33,176 nucleotides of DNA from an uncultured Elusimicrobia bacterium (lineage in GTDB: Bacteria > Elusimicrobiota > Elusimicrobia > Elusimicrobiales > Elusimicrobiaceae), in the NCBI GenBank assembly GCA_947306425.1, contig CAMZGO010000017.1, positions 1-33,176 on the forward strand, given 5' to 3'. The translations under genes were made by a program, and so were the position numbers. Numbering within the stretch: position 1 is the first letter of the stretch; every line of letters starts with the position of its first letter. The notes below the pieces were generated by a model. That model worked only from the letters and a program-made list of their open reading frames with translations, ran no database searches and was not told the origin of the DNA. Below, in pieces: positions 8,836 through 16,407 of this stretch.

Positions 8836-8913
8836 GCACTTTTTAACGTGTTTTTAATTTCCCCAACTGCCCTCAATATTATTTTGACATTTTTATGAAA
8901 ATTTGTAAAGGGT

Positions 8914-8960
8914 ATTTGGACCTATTCTTAGGTTAATTTGGACCTATAAAAATATAGGAC
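8914..8960. repeat. Direct repeats ATTTGGACCTAT plus an inverted copy
   Basis: ATTTGGACCTAT occurs at 8914-8925 and again at 8936-8947, exactly 22 bp apart, about two helical turns. The second copy runs into CCTATA-AAAA-TATAGG (8943-8958), a palindrome containing an inverted half-site. The region lies between the divergent promoters of the 8753 operon and the tRNA-Ser gene, so it could be an operator. Confidence 0.5.
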
Positions 8961-9004
8961 CTTTGTTAATATTTTGACTCTGTACTTTTAATTTTACACA
9001 TTAT

Positions 9005-9033
9005 TTGGCGCGCTTTGTGATATTTTATATAAT
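9005..9033 (+). promoter_or_regulatory. Promoter of tRNA-Ser
   Basis: TTGGCG (9005-9010) and TATAAT (9028-9033) are separated by 17 bp; the mature tRNA begins 14 bp downstream of the -10. Confidence 0.7.
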
Positions 9034-9046
9034 ATAAGTAGAGTTT

Positions 9047-9135
<89 letters not shown>

Positions 9136-9142
9136 TTGAAAG

Positions 9143-9168
9143 CCCCTACGCAAAGCGTGGGGGTTTTT
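9143..9168 (+). terminator. Intrinsic terminator of tRNA-Ser
   Basis: CCCCTACGC (9143-9151) and GCGTGGGG (9155-9162) form a stem with one bulged T and an AAA loop, followed by G and five T (9164-9168). Confidence 0.8.
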
Positions 9169-9170
9169 GA

Positions 9171-9545
9171 ATGGCGGAGATTATGAAAGCAAACTGCTTT
9201 GCTTTCATAGGGATTTGAAGGGCGGAGCCATATCCGAGTTTGAGCGCGAGCCTTTTAGGCGAACGCGAAAGGCGAGGATGGCGAGCCCCGGGGTGGAGGA
9301 AAATTCCGTCAGGAATTTTACCGTAACCCAAATTCCTCCCTCACAAACTCTTAGCGGGGTTTTAAATTTTCAGGGAGTGGAGCGACTTAAACTGTGAGGG
9401 CACAGCGCCCCGCTGCTTTAAGTCGCGTCGGAATTTGAAGCCCGCAGCGATGTGTGAGTTTTGCCGAAGGCAAAGGCGAACACCGCGAGGGCAGGTCCGA
9501 GCAAAATTTCCGTCAGGAATTTTACCGTAAGCCAAATCCCTCCAT
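9171..9545. repeat. Repeat array with tRNA 3'-end-like pieces
   Basis: This ~400-bp gene-free stretch follows the tRNA. It starts with a 12-bp perfect inverted repeat, TATGAAAGCAAA / TTTGCTTTCATA (9182-9209). Two related units then follow. Each opens with a reversed T-arm-like piece (GGGATTTGAAGGGCGGAG near 9210; GGAATTTGAAGCCCGC near 9429). Each contains the same 23-bp core beginning TTCCGTCAGGAATTTT (9304-9326 and 9508-9530). Each ends with a forward T-arm-like piece (CAAATTCCTCCCTC near 9329; CAAATCCCTCC near 9533) that matches the tRNA-Ser 3' half. The spacing of these ends is about 205-212 bp. Short ORFs here are not convincing. It may be a miniature tRNA-associated repeat family. Confidence 0.6.
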
Positions 9546-9606
9546 CCTTATCTAATCAAAAAAAGTTAAACTGATACATTTTTCCGTCGTGGGGTTTAAA
9601 TGCCTC

Positions 9607-9637
9607 TTGACAACCTTTTTTTTTTTTTTTCTACAAT
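9607..9637 (+). promoter_or_regulatory. Pilin promoter with a T15 tract in the spacer
   Basis: A perfect -35 TTGACA (9607-9612) and a good -10 TACAAT (9632-9637) are 19 bp apart. The spacer is ACC, 15 consecutive T (9616-9630), then C. A spacer of 17 is optimal, so loss of two T would strengthen the promoter and slippage could vary its strength. Confidence 0.65.
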
Positions 9638-9686
9638 ATATATAGTAAGTAATAAAAACGCCATAAAAGTTAAATTAGGAGATTGT

Positions 9687-10205
9687 ATGAAAAATAAATC
9701 AGGCTTTACTTTAATTGAGTTATTAGTTGTTGTTTTAATTATCGGCATACTTGCCAATATCGCTTTGCCCAAATATAGAATATTTAAAGAAAAAACGCGT
9801 GCCACGTCAGCCATACAAGCTCTCCACATGATTACTGATTCTATGGAACGATATTATCTAATTCACAATGAATTCCCACCATCTACTGGGTACAGTAATT
9901 GTAAAGATCTTAGTCAGTACCTAGATATAGATTTTAATGGTATCAAGTATTTTGATCAATGTTTTTATGACAACTATACTGTACATGCGGATCGTTGGTT
10001 AAGTAAAGTTTCAACAACTAACAGATACCATATAGTAAAAAACTATAGTTATAAAGATAGTCCTTGGCGCAACAAAGGATTCATTTGTTGGATTTATGGA
10101 CCAGATAATACCTTAGCAGCAGATGTTTGCCGGAATTTATGCGGAGTCAAAGATTTGTTTCGTGTAACATGGGGTTCTGAATTAGGTTGTTATATAAAAC
10201 CATGA
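9687..10205 (+). CDS. Type IV pilin-like (pseudopilin) protein
   Basis: The 172-residue protein has a textbook class III leader: a short basic peptide MKNKSG, then FTLIELLVVVLIIGILANIA. Prepilin peptidase would cut after Gly6 and methylate Phe7, and Glu11 (the +5 Glu) is present. The hydrophobic N-terminal helix is followed by the alpha-spine (residues ~30-60) and a Cys-containing globular domain with six or more Cys, which probably form disulfides. It is expected to be assembled or secreted through type IV pilus or type II secretion machinery, none of which is nearby. The frame is open upstream from 9600, but the ATG at 9687 is the start because AGGAG (9677-9681) precedes it and the leader begins there. 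Orphan pilin-like genes are typical of Elusimicrobium. Major pilin, minor pilin and pseudopilin cannot be told apart here. Confidence 0.92.
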   Translation: MKNKSGFTLIELLVVVLIIGILANIALPKYRIFKEKTRATSAIQALHMITDSMERYYLIHNEFPPSTGYSNCKDLSQYLDIDFNGIKYFDQCFYDNYTVHADRWLSKVSTTNRYHIVKNYSYKDSPWRNKGFICWIYGPDNTLAADVCRNLCGVKDLFRVTWGSELGCYIKP

Positions 10206-10220
10206 TTTTTATCAAACTAA

Positions 10221-10257
10221 AAAACACCCGCGGGATTTAACTCCAACGGGTGTTTTT
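10221..10257. terminator. Bidirectional terminator between pilin and rplY
   Basis: AACACCCG (10223-10230) and CGGGTGTT (10247-10254) form an 8-bp stem with a 16-nt loop. T-rich tails lie on both strands (TTTTTA on +, TTTTTTAG on -), so it can serve both convergent genes. Confidence 0.8.
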
Positions 10258-10290
10258 ATTGTTTTTAACTTAAAAAATAATTCGTTAAAA

Positions 10291-10965
10291 TTATTTCTTT
10301 TCTGCCGGTTTAACAGCGGCACCTTCCTCTTCTTTCTTACCTTTTGTGGCAGAAAGTTCAGGTTGTGCGGCTTCAGTTCCGGCGGCAGCAGCAGGTGCTG
10401 CGGTGGCTTCTTCGCGCGGCATCATGATGTGGACAATCATCTTATCAGGTTCACCTAAGAAAGTTACACCTTTCGGGGCAACGATATCGGCTAAATTAAT
10501 ATGTTTATCCAAAGTTAAGCCGGTAATATCAACGGTAATTTCATGCGGAATATCGGCAGGTAAACATTTAATTGCGACTTCCCTAACAGTATGGTCAACA
10601 ATGCCGCCGTTTTCTTTAACCCAAGTACATTCGCCTGTTAAGACGATTGGTACAACGGTTTCAAGAGGTTTATCCATAGAAATTCTTTGGAAATCAACGT
10701 GTATCGGATTATCAGTTACAACATGATATTGAACTTCTTTGATAATAGCATTTTCATTGCCTTTAGGTAAGGCAATTTCAACTATAGCATTACTGCCTGC
10801 TTTTTGAATTTCAGCCAAATCTTTTTGAGAGATGGTTATAGAAATCGGTTCTAAACCTTCACCATACAAGACCGCAGGAATATTCTTTTGGGCCCTTATC
10901 TTTGAAAGTTCCCCGCGAACACCGGCCTTTTCTCTAGGCTGAGCATTAATTTTTACTTTTTGCAT
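10291..10965 (-). CDS. rplY: 50S ribosomal protein bL25, long (Ctc/TL5) form
   Basis: The 224-residue protein binds 5S rRNA in the large subunit. It starts MQKVKINAQPREKAG and has the N-terminal L25 beta-barrel (~1-95) with IPAVLYGEG and NPIHVDFQRI, then the TL5/Ctc C-terminal beta domain (~100-185) with VKENGGIVDH and INLADI. A ~40-residue Ala/Glu/Lys tail ends it. The length matches the two-domain CTC form, not the short E. coli L25. A strong GGAGGAAG ribosome site precedes the ATG. It is the last gene of glmU-prs-rplY, an order known in many bacteria (often followed by pth, which is absent here), and a terminator follows. Confidence 0.96.
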   Translation of the reverse strand: MQKVKINAQPREKAGVRGELSKIRAQKNIPAVLYGEGLEPISITISQKDLAEIQKAGSNAIVEIALPKGNENAIIKEVQYHVVTDNPIHVDFQRISMDKPLETVVPIVLTGECTWVKENGGIVDHTVREVAIKCLPADIPHEITVDITGLTLDKHINLADIVAPKGVTFLGEPDKMIVHIMMPREEATAAPAAAAGTEAAQPELSATKGKKEEEGAAVKPAEKK

Positions 10966-10997
10966 TTTGTACTTCCTCCAACTATTTTTATTAAAAT

Positions 10998-11948
10998 TTA
11001 ATTAAACATTTCACTTATTGAACGGCCATCATGGTTACGGCTGATAGCATCTGCCAAAATATGGGCAATAGACAATACCTGTATTTTGGGGCTTTGCTTG
11101 CGTGTTTCAGGCAAAGTATCGGTAATAAAAAGTTTTTCCAAGGCAGAGGCTTCAATTTTATCAACACCGTCACGTGATAAAACACCGTGTGTAGCAACGG
11201 CAAAGACTTTTTTAGCTCCGCTTTCTTTAACTTTATTTGCAACTACAGTTAATGTACCGGCAGTATCAACGATATCGTCAACGATAATAGCTGTTTTATC
11301 TTTTACATCACCGATTAAATTGTAAACAACCGCTTCATTTTTCTTAGGGCGTCTTTTATCAATAATAACTAAACCTGCGTCCATACGGGCGGCAAAGCGC
11401 CTTGCACGTTCCACACCGCCAACGTCAGGAGATACTATAACCAAATCTTTAGGTTTATTTTTAAGGAAATAATCTAAAAATACGCCGCGCGCTCTTAAAT
11501 GGTCCACCGGAATATCAAAGAAACCTTGTATTTGACCGACGTGTAAATCCATAGCCATAACTCTATCTGCGCCTGCATGGGTAATAAGGTTTGCCACAAG
11601 TTTTGCGGTTATAGGAACACGGGGGCTGCTTTTCCTATCAGCACGGGCATAACCATAATAAGGTACAACAGCAGTAATACGTGCCGCTGATGCACGTTTT
11701 AATGCATCAATAGAAATCAAAAGTTCCATTAAATTTTCATTAACGGGCGTGCAGGTGGGTTGGATAACATAACAATCTGCACCGCGCACACTTTCAGTAA
11801 CCTGAACATCAATTTCGCCGTCGGCAAAACGCTCAACGCGCATAGCGCCAAGTTCTTTGCCGAGATGTTTTACAATCTTTTCCGCCAAAGTGCGGTTTGC
11901 ATTGCAAGTGAAGATTTTTAATTCCCTCGGTACAATAGGGTCATTCAT
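10998..11948 (-). CDS. prs: Ribose-phosphate pyrophosphokinase
   Basis: The 316-residue class I PRPP synthase makes 5-phosphoribosyl 1-diphosphate from ribose 5-phosphate and ATP, feeding purine, pyrimidine, NAD, His and Trp synthesis. Visible motifs are the N-terminal NANRTLAEKI, the ATP/Mg site DLHVGQIQGFFDIPVDHL (residues ~130-147) and the PRPP loop IVDDIVDTAGT (~217-227). The RKSSPRVPITAKL segment near residue 100 supplies substrate-binding residues. The length is standard. It starts 2 bp after the glmU stop and is followed 32 bp later by rplY, so all three are expressed together from the promoter before glmU. Confidence 0.97.
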   Translation of the reverse strand: MNDPIVPRELKIFTCNANRTLAEKIVKHLGKELGAMRVERFADGEIDVQVTESVRGADCYVIQPTCTPVNENLMELLISIDALKRASAARITAVVPYYGYARADRKSSPRVPITAKLVANLITHAGADRVMAMDLHVGQIQGFFDIPVDHLRARGVFLDYFLKNKPKDLVIVSPDVGGVERARRFAARMDAGLVIIDKRRPKKNEAVVYNLIGDVKDKTAIIVDDIVDTAGTLTVVANKVKESGAKKVFAVATHGVLSRDGVDKIEASALEKLFITDTLPETRKQSPKIQVLSIAHILADAISRNHDGRSISEMFN

Positions 11949-11950
11949 TT

Positions 11951-13333
11951 TTATTTTCCTTTCTTGTTTTTGAGATTAACTTGCCGCGCCCTTGCTATCG
12001 CCAAGGATGTGGCAGGTACATCTTCTGTTATAGTTGAGCCGGCACCGATTTTCGCGCCCGCGCCCACCTTAACAGGTGCAACAAAATTTGTATTTGAGCC
12101 CACAAAAACATCATCCCCGATTATCGTTTGATGTTTATGTTTGCCGTCGTAATTACAGGTTATTGCGCCGGCACCTATATTAACACCTGCGCCCATAACA
12201 GTATCCCCTATATACGAAAGATGCGGCACTTTTGAACACGAACCGATAACGGATTTTTTTATTTCCACAAAACTGCCGATTTTGGCTTTATTTTCTACAA
12301 CAGTTTGAGGGCGGAGTTTGGCAAAAGGCTCAGTTTGAACACCTTCTTTTAAATGACTGTCCAAAATATAGCAGGACATTTTGACTTCAACATTGTTTTC
12401 AAATTTAGAATTTTCTATCCAGCAATTGGGGCCTATTTTGCAATTTTCGCCAATAACTGTTTTGCCGTAAATATAACAATTTGGATAAATAACAGTATCA
12501 GCACCTATTTTAACGGCCTTATCAATATAAGTATTTTGAGGGTCAATTAAAATTACGCCGTTTTCCATAAGTTTATTATTGATTCTTTCGCGCATTGCCT
12601 GCGCTGCTTCCGCAAGTTGTTTTTTAGAATTTATACCCATCGCTTCTTTATAATCTGTGGCTTTAAAAACTTCCACTTTTTTGCCTTGTTTTTGGAGTAA
12701 AGACAAAGTATCGGTTAAATAATATTCCTGTTTTGGACCTTGCGGTTTTAAAAATTTTAAAACTTTTTCAAGGTCCTTAACCTCAAAAACATACATACCG
12801 GAATTTACTTCTTTTACCGGTGCAGTTTTAGAGTCCGTTTCACTTTCTTCAACTATTCTGACTAAATTATTTTCTTTAATAATGCGCCCATAACCTTTTG
12901 GGTTTGGTACCTCTACGGTTAAAACAGTGCAAGAAGCCTTTTTTGCATTATGATGTTTAATAAGTTGTTTTAAAGTTTCGGCTTTTATTAACGGTGCATC
13001 CCCTGCTAAAATTAAAACTTGTTTATATTTTTTAAGCGCGGGCATAGCCGCTTTTACCCCAGAGCCGCTGCCGTTTAAAACTTTTTGCAAGGCAAATTTT
13101 AAATCTGCCTTAATACCCCAAGCGGCATAATTATTTTTAACTGTTTGTTGCAAAATATCAGCCTGATGACCGCATAAGACAATATTTGCAGACGGCTTTA
13201 AAGTATCTGCCGTTTGTAAAATATGGGCCAACAAAGGTAACCCAAAAATTGTATGTAAAGGTTTAGGTGTGGCGGATTTCATTCGTGTACCCTTGCCGCC
13301 TGCAAGGATTAAAACTGATAAATTGGCTACCAT
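11951..13333 (-). CDS. glmU: Bifunctional UDP-GlcNAc pyrophosphorylase / GlcN-1-P acetyltransferase
   Basis: The 460-residue protein carries out the last two steps of UDP-GlcNAc synthesis for peptidoglycan and envelope sugars. The N-terminal uridyltransferase domain (1-~230) has LAGGKGTRMKSATPKPLH and the AGDAPLI metal site. The C-terminal left-handed beta-helix (~250-450) has hexapeptide repeats and the acetyltransferase core CNYDGKHKHQT. This matches E. coli GlmU (456 residues). Ribosome site AAGGAG precedes the ATG. It is the first gene of glmU-prs-rplY, expressed from the extended -10 promoter at 13369-13397. Confidence 0.97.
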   Translation of the reverse strand: MVANLSVLILAGGKGTRMKSATPKPLHTIFGLPLLAHILQTADTLKPSANIVLCGHQADILQQTVKNNYAAWGIKADLKFALQKVLNGSGSGVKAAMPALKKYKQVLILAGDAPLIKAETLKQLIKHHNAKKASCTVLTVEVPNPKGYGRIIKENNLVRIVEESETDSKTAPVKEVNSGMYVFEVKDLEKVLKFLKPQGPKQEYYLTDTLSLLQKQGKKVEVFKATDYKEAMGINSKKQLAEAAQAMRERINNKLMENGVILIDPQNTYIDKAVKIGADTVIYPNCYIYGKTVIGENCKIGPNCWIENSKFENNVEVKMSCYILDSHLKEGVQTEPFAKLRPQTVVENKAKIGSFVEIKKSVIGSCSKVPHLSYIGDTVMGAGVNIGAGAITCNYDGKHKHQTIIGDDVFVGSNTNFVAPVKVGAGAKIGAGSTITEDVPATSLAIARARQVNLKNKKGK

Positions 13334-13368
13334 AGTTCTCCTTACTCTTGCCTTAAATTTATAGATAA

Positions 13369-13397
13369 ATTATAGCAAATTTTAAAACTAAGTGCAA
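13369..13397 (-). promoter_or_regulatory. Promoter of glmU-prs-rplY
   Basis: On the minus strand, TTGCAC (13392-13397) and TATAAT (13369-13374) are 17 bp apart, with extended -10 TTTGCTATAAT. Confidence 0.75.
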
Positions 13398-13410
13398 AAT
13401 GAAACTTAAA

Positions 13411-13440
13411 AGTACCCGCACTTTGTGTAGTGCGGGTATT
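13411..13440 (-). terminator. Intrinsic terminator after the 13471-14421 gene
   Basis: TACCCGCACT (13413-13422) and AGTGCGGGTA (13429-13438) form a 10-bp stem with a 6-nt loop, with CTTTTAAG following on the minus strand. It separates this gene from glmU. Confidence 0.8.
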
Positions 13441-13470
13441 TTATAGAAAAATAATAGTTTATTTTATTTC

Positions 13471-14421
13471 TTAATTTGATTTTGCTTCCGCTCTTAAACG
13501 CTCGGCTAAATTGTGTAAATAGACAACTCTTTTCTCCGTATCTAAATCTTTCCATTTATTTGAGCGTGTATATATACTGCAAATTACATTATCCATATTC
13601 GGGTTACGAGAAATATAATATTCTATATCTATAACATCATATAGTATTTGTGCACAACCCTCACTTTGGCTATAAAAAGTGGTAAAGTCATCATAGCCGT
13701 GTTTGTTAAATAAAGCAGCATATCTAAAAGGATTTTTAAGGAATTCATATTTCATCAAATCTGCTGATAAATTTGGGTCAATCATCGGCATTTCGGCGGG
13801 AGGAATTAATAAAGCACCTAATACAAGACCTATTAAACCACCGCCGATAGTAAGCCATGTAAATGAAACTGAAGATACTACAAATTCTGATACAAACCCC
13901 AAAGCCACCCCCAAAAGACCACACACTGTAACACATGCAGCCCGTTGTAACCTATCATTAAAGAAGAAATCTTCTGTCTGTCTAGCTCTTTCCATATCTC
14001 CAAGTAAAAGAGTATAAAAATTAGCTTCATATCTTTCTTCTTCGCTAGAAAAACCATTATATTCCTTGTTTGTTTTTGCTTTTAATTTGGCTTCTGATTT
14101 TAATTTCTCAATGTATAACTTGTAATTTTCCAGTTCTTGTTCATTGGTGTTTTTAGTAAAATCTTTGATAGCTTGTTTATAATTTTCTTCTGCTTCTGCA
14201 TAACGTTGTTTTAATTTTTTTATGCTAGGTATGCCTTCATAATTCTTTGTTGTTTTTAATTCTCTGGGTTCCGGCATAGAGGAAGATATTTCTTCTCTTA
14301 ATTCATTTAATTCTGCCATATCTAAAGTGGTGGAAAATTCCGCCGCTTGCAAGACAGGGGTAGCGGTAATTAACATAATTACTGCCATTGTTAAACTAAT
14401 AATTTTATTTAGTATTTTCAT
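13471..14421 (-). CDS. Exported protein with a hydrophobic hairpin, unknown function
   Basis: The 316-residue protein has a signal peptide (residues 1-27, ending VLQA-AEF) and a long charged, coiled-coil-prone region (~35-150) with regular Glu/Lys/Tyr spacing. Two adjacent hydrophobic segments (~160-185 and ~190-212) are Gly-rich (TIGGGLIGLVLGALLIPP). The C-terminal ~100 residues are soluble with three Cys. The hairpin could insert into a membrane from the outside or anchor the mature protein. An AAGGAG ribosome site precedes the ATG, and the gene has its own terminator, so it is probably monocistronic. I do not recognise the family. Confidence 0.72.
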   Translation of the reverse strand: MKILNKIISLTMAVIMLITATPVLQAAEFSTTLDMAELNELREEISSSMPEPRELKTTKNYEGIPSIKKLKQRYAEAEENYKQAIKDFTKNTNEQELENYKLYIEKLKSEAKLKAKTNKEYNGFSSEEERYEANFYTLLLGDMERARQTEDFFFNDRLQRAACVTVCGLLGVALGFVSEFVVSSVSFTWLTIGGGLIGLVLGALLIPPAEMPMIDPNLSADLMKYEFLKNPFRYAALFNKHGYDDFTTFYSQSEGCAQILYDVIDIEYYISRNPNMDNVICSIYTRSNKWKDLDTEKRVVYLHNLAERLRAEAKSN

Positions 14422-14502
14422 TTTTACTCCTTATAAATATTAAACAAATTTATACTTTGTATCACAAGAGCATTTAGACCTACTTAAAAGCACCCAAAAG
14501 AC

Positions 14503-15651
14503 CTATTTCGTTTGCAAATAAATCAGAGGGTCTAATGCTTGTGTTCCGGAACGGACCTCAAAATACAAGGCCGGCTTTCCTTGCCCCATAGCAGTTCCTT
14601 GCATATCATAACCGCAAGTACCGATAATAGCCCCGCTTTGTAATACTTGCCCTTGATATGCTTTAATTTCTTGTAAAAATCCATATATGGTAAAGAAACC
14701 GAGACCATGGTCCACAATTACCACCTGCCCGTACGAACGGAACTGTCCTGCAAAAATTACTTTACCGCTTTCCACCGCTTTTACGGGAGTACCGGCAAGA
14801 GATGCAATCTTTATACCGTCCCTAAAAATCCAAGTTTTTAATTGATTATTATATTCTTTACCGAATTTGCTTATAACCTGCCCGTTAAGCGGCCAAGGTA
14901 AAGATTTTTGGGCAATATTCAGCCCCTTTTCTTTCTGCGTTTTAATACCTTGTTTTCGTTCTTGGACGGCGCGCTCGCGCTCCGCCTGTTTTAAAAGTTT
15001 TTCCATTTGAGAGGCACTGTTTTTAAGTTCTTCAAGTTCCTTTTTGGCTTGTTTTAATTTTTCGCGTGCATTAGATAAATCCTTTTCTTTATCTTTATGG
15101 GTAGCCTCTAATTTCTCTTTTTCAGCCTCAAGGAGGGTTTGCTGTGAAAGCAATTTCTTTTGTTCTTGTTCTGTCAATTTTAGGTCTTTTTCATTTTGTT
15201 CCAAGGATGCTTGGAGATTTTTAAAATATGCGGCTTTTGCTTTTAATAAAGAGTTTAAAAGTAAATTTCTGGTTACTGTTTTACCCGTATAAAAATCTGA
15301 CTGCAAAATATTTTCTACTATTGTTGAGGTTAATGTCTCCTGCATCAAGGTCTGCCACATAGGCAAAGTGCTTTGCATAATTTCATACTTACTTTGCAGA
15401 AGTGAAGTTTTACTTTTTACTTCTATTAAATTGCTTTTTATTTCTTCGGTCTTTTTGCCTGTTTGTTTTTCTCTTTGGGTCAGATTTTTAAGTTCTTGTT
15501 CTAATTTGCGTTGTTTATTTTGGTATTCTTTAAGCTGCTTTTCTTTTAAGGTAGCCTGTTCTTTTATTCCTTGCAAATCTTCCTTTGAGGCAGCCTGCGC
15601 TGCCCCAAAACAAAAGACAAAGCAAAAAACGGTTACTAAAATTTTCCCCAT
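14503..15651 (-). CDS. envC: EnvC-like murein hydrolase activator (degenerate LytM/M23)
   Basis: The 382-residue protein has a signal peptide (1-20, ...GAAQA), a long coiled coil from ~22 to ~240 broken by a helical segment near 95-150, and a C-terminal LytM domain (~255-380). The LytM domain carries YGQVVIVDHGLGFFTIYG and ends LYFEVRSG. The metal-binding residues of active M23 peptidases are not in place: the final HxH motif is replaced by LYFEVR and the first His is missing. That matches EnvC, which activates amidases instead of cutting peptidoglycan itself. Its start overlaps the end of ftsX by 16 bp with AGGAG inside ftsX, so the two are translationally coupled. That is consistent with the known mechanism in which FtsEX pulls on the EnvC coiled coil at the division site. 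Confidence 0.88.
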   Translation of the reverse strand: MGKILVTVFCFVFCFGAAQAASKEDLQGIKEQATLKEKQLKEYQNKQRKLEQELKNLTQREKQTGKKTEEIKSNLIEVKSKTSLLQSKYEIMQSTLPMWQTLMQETLTSTIVENILQSDFYTGKTVTRNLLLNSLLKAKAAYFKNLQASLEQNEKDLKLTEQEQKKLLSQQTLLEAEKEKLEATHKDKEKDLSNAREKLKQAKKELEELKNSASQMEKLLKQAERERAVQERKQGIKTQKEKGLNIAQKSLPWPLNGQVISKFGKEYNNQLKTWIFRDGIKIASLAGTPVKAVESGKVIFAGQFRSYGQVVIVDHGLGFFTIYGFLQEIKAYQGQVLQSGAIIGTCGYDMQGTAMGQGKPALYFEVRSGTQALDPLIYLQTK

Positions 15652-16406
15652 TTAGCCAAACTCCTGCCAAATAAAAGGCAAAACAGAAAACATACAATCT
15701 GCATAAGAGTAAACGGGTTATAAGGTGTTAAAGGTAACATCTTTAAGAAAATGAGCAAAATATATATGAACCCAAAAGCAAACCCATAGGCGAATATTGA
15801 AGCCCCTACTGCATAAAAACGCTCGGTAACAGTAACGGGCAAATATTTGACCTCTACAAAAAAACCAAATGCAAGCAAAGCAAAAGCACAAGCAATAAAA
15901 ACAATATCTATAACTTTGAGAAGTGCCAGCAAATACAAAGCCAAAGCGCTTTCTTTCTCTTGAAAATAGGCTTGGGCATCCTCGCTCATAGCGGAAACAT
16001 GTTCCTGCGCCCAAGCAGCCGGGTTTAAAAATGCCTTTCTTGATAATTTGATTTCATAAAAATACGGTAAAACATCTTGCGGCAGAAAGGATTGCAAATC
16101 CAAACCGGAATTGCCTTGTTTTAAATAGCCTTTTATATCTTCTTCGCTTAAAGTTTTGACTTCGCTGACTTCAGGTAAAAAATATAATTTACCTGCAAAC
16201 TGCTTTGCTTGTGCCGGGTTGGCATTTTTTAGGACAACAGCAATTTTAAAATCATCTTTTATTAAATCAAGCGTAAAGGAAATACGTTCCCTGCAAAGCA
16301 AAATCATTTGCAAAAGCAAAGCCACCGCAAACACCATAAAAAATATTTTTATTGCTTTTGCACCATATTTTGTTTTTATTTTATAAACATTTTTTGACTG
16401 CTCCAT
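15636..16406 (-). CDS. ftsX: FtsX-like cell-division permease subunit
   Basis: The 256-residue membrane protein has one N-terminal helix (~20-40), an extracytoplasmic loop (~48-160) and three more helices (~163-190, ~203-225, ~235-252). The loop shows the FtsX pattern: FKIAVVLKNA, LPEVSEVKTLSEEDIKGYL and a downstream region leading to YFYEIKLS. The short cytoplasmic VGAS after helix 2 corresponds to the FtsX RxxGAS segment. It is somewhat shorter than typical FtsX (about 300). FtsX with the ATPase FtsE transmits ATP hydrolysis to the periplasmic hydrolase activator EnvC, which is encoded next. The usual ftsE gene is not adjacent; glgA lies upstream, its stop 1 bp before the ftsX ATG. Confidence 0.85.
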   Translation of the reverse strand: MEQSKNVYKIKTKYGAKAIKIFFMVFAVALLLQMILLCRERISFTLDLIKDDFKIAVVLKNANPAQAKQFAGKLYFLPEVSEVKTLSEEDIKGYLKQGNSGLDLQSFLPQDVLPYFYEIKLSRKAFLNPAAWAQEHVSAMSEDAQAYFQEKESALALYLLALLKVIDIVFIACAFALLAFGFFVEVKYLPVTVTERFYAVGASIFAYGFAFGFIYILLIFLKMLPLTPYNPFTLMQIVCFLFCLLFGRSLAKWGKF

Positions 16407-16407
16407 T

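Noticed and set aside
9146-9397. Two short ORFs downstream of tRNA-Ser (one per strand)
   Set aside because: They overlap the tRNA terminator and the repeat array, have no ribosome sites and show repeat-driven, Arg/Pro-rich composition. They are not real genes.
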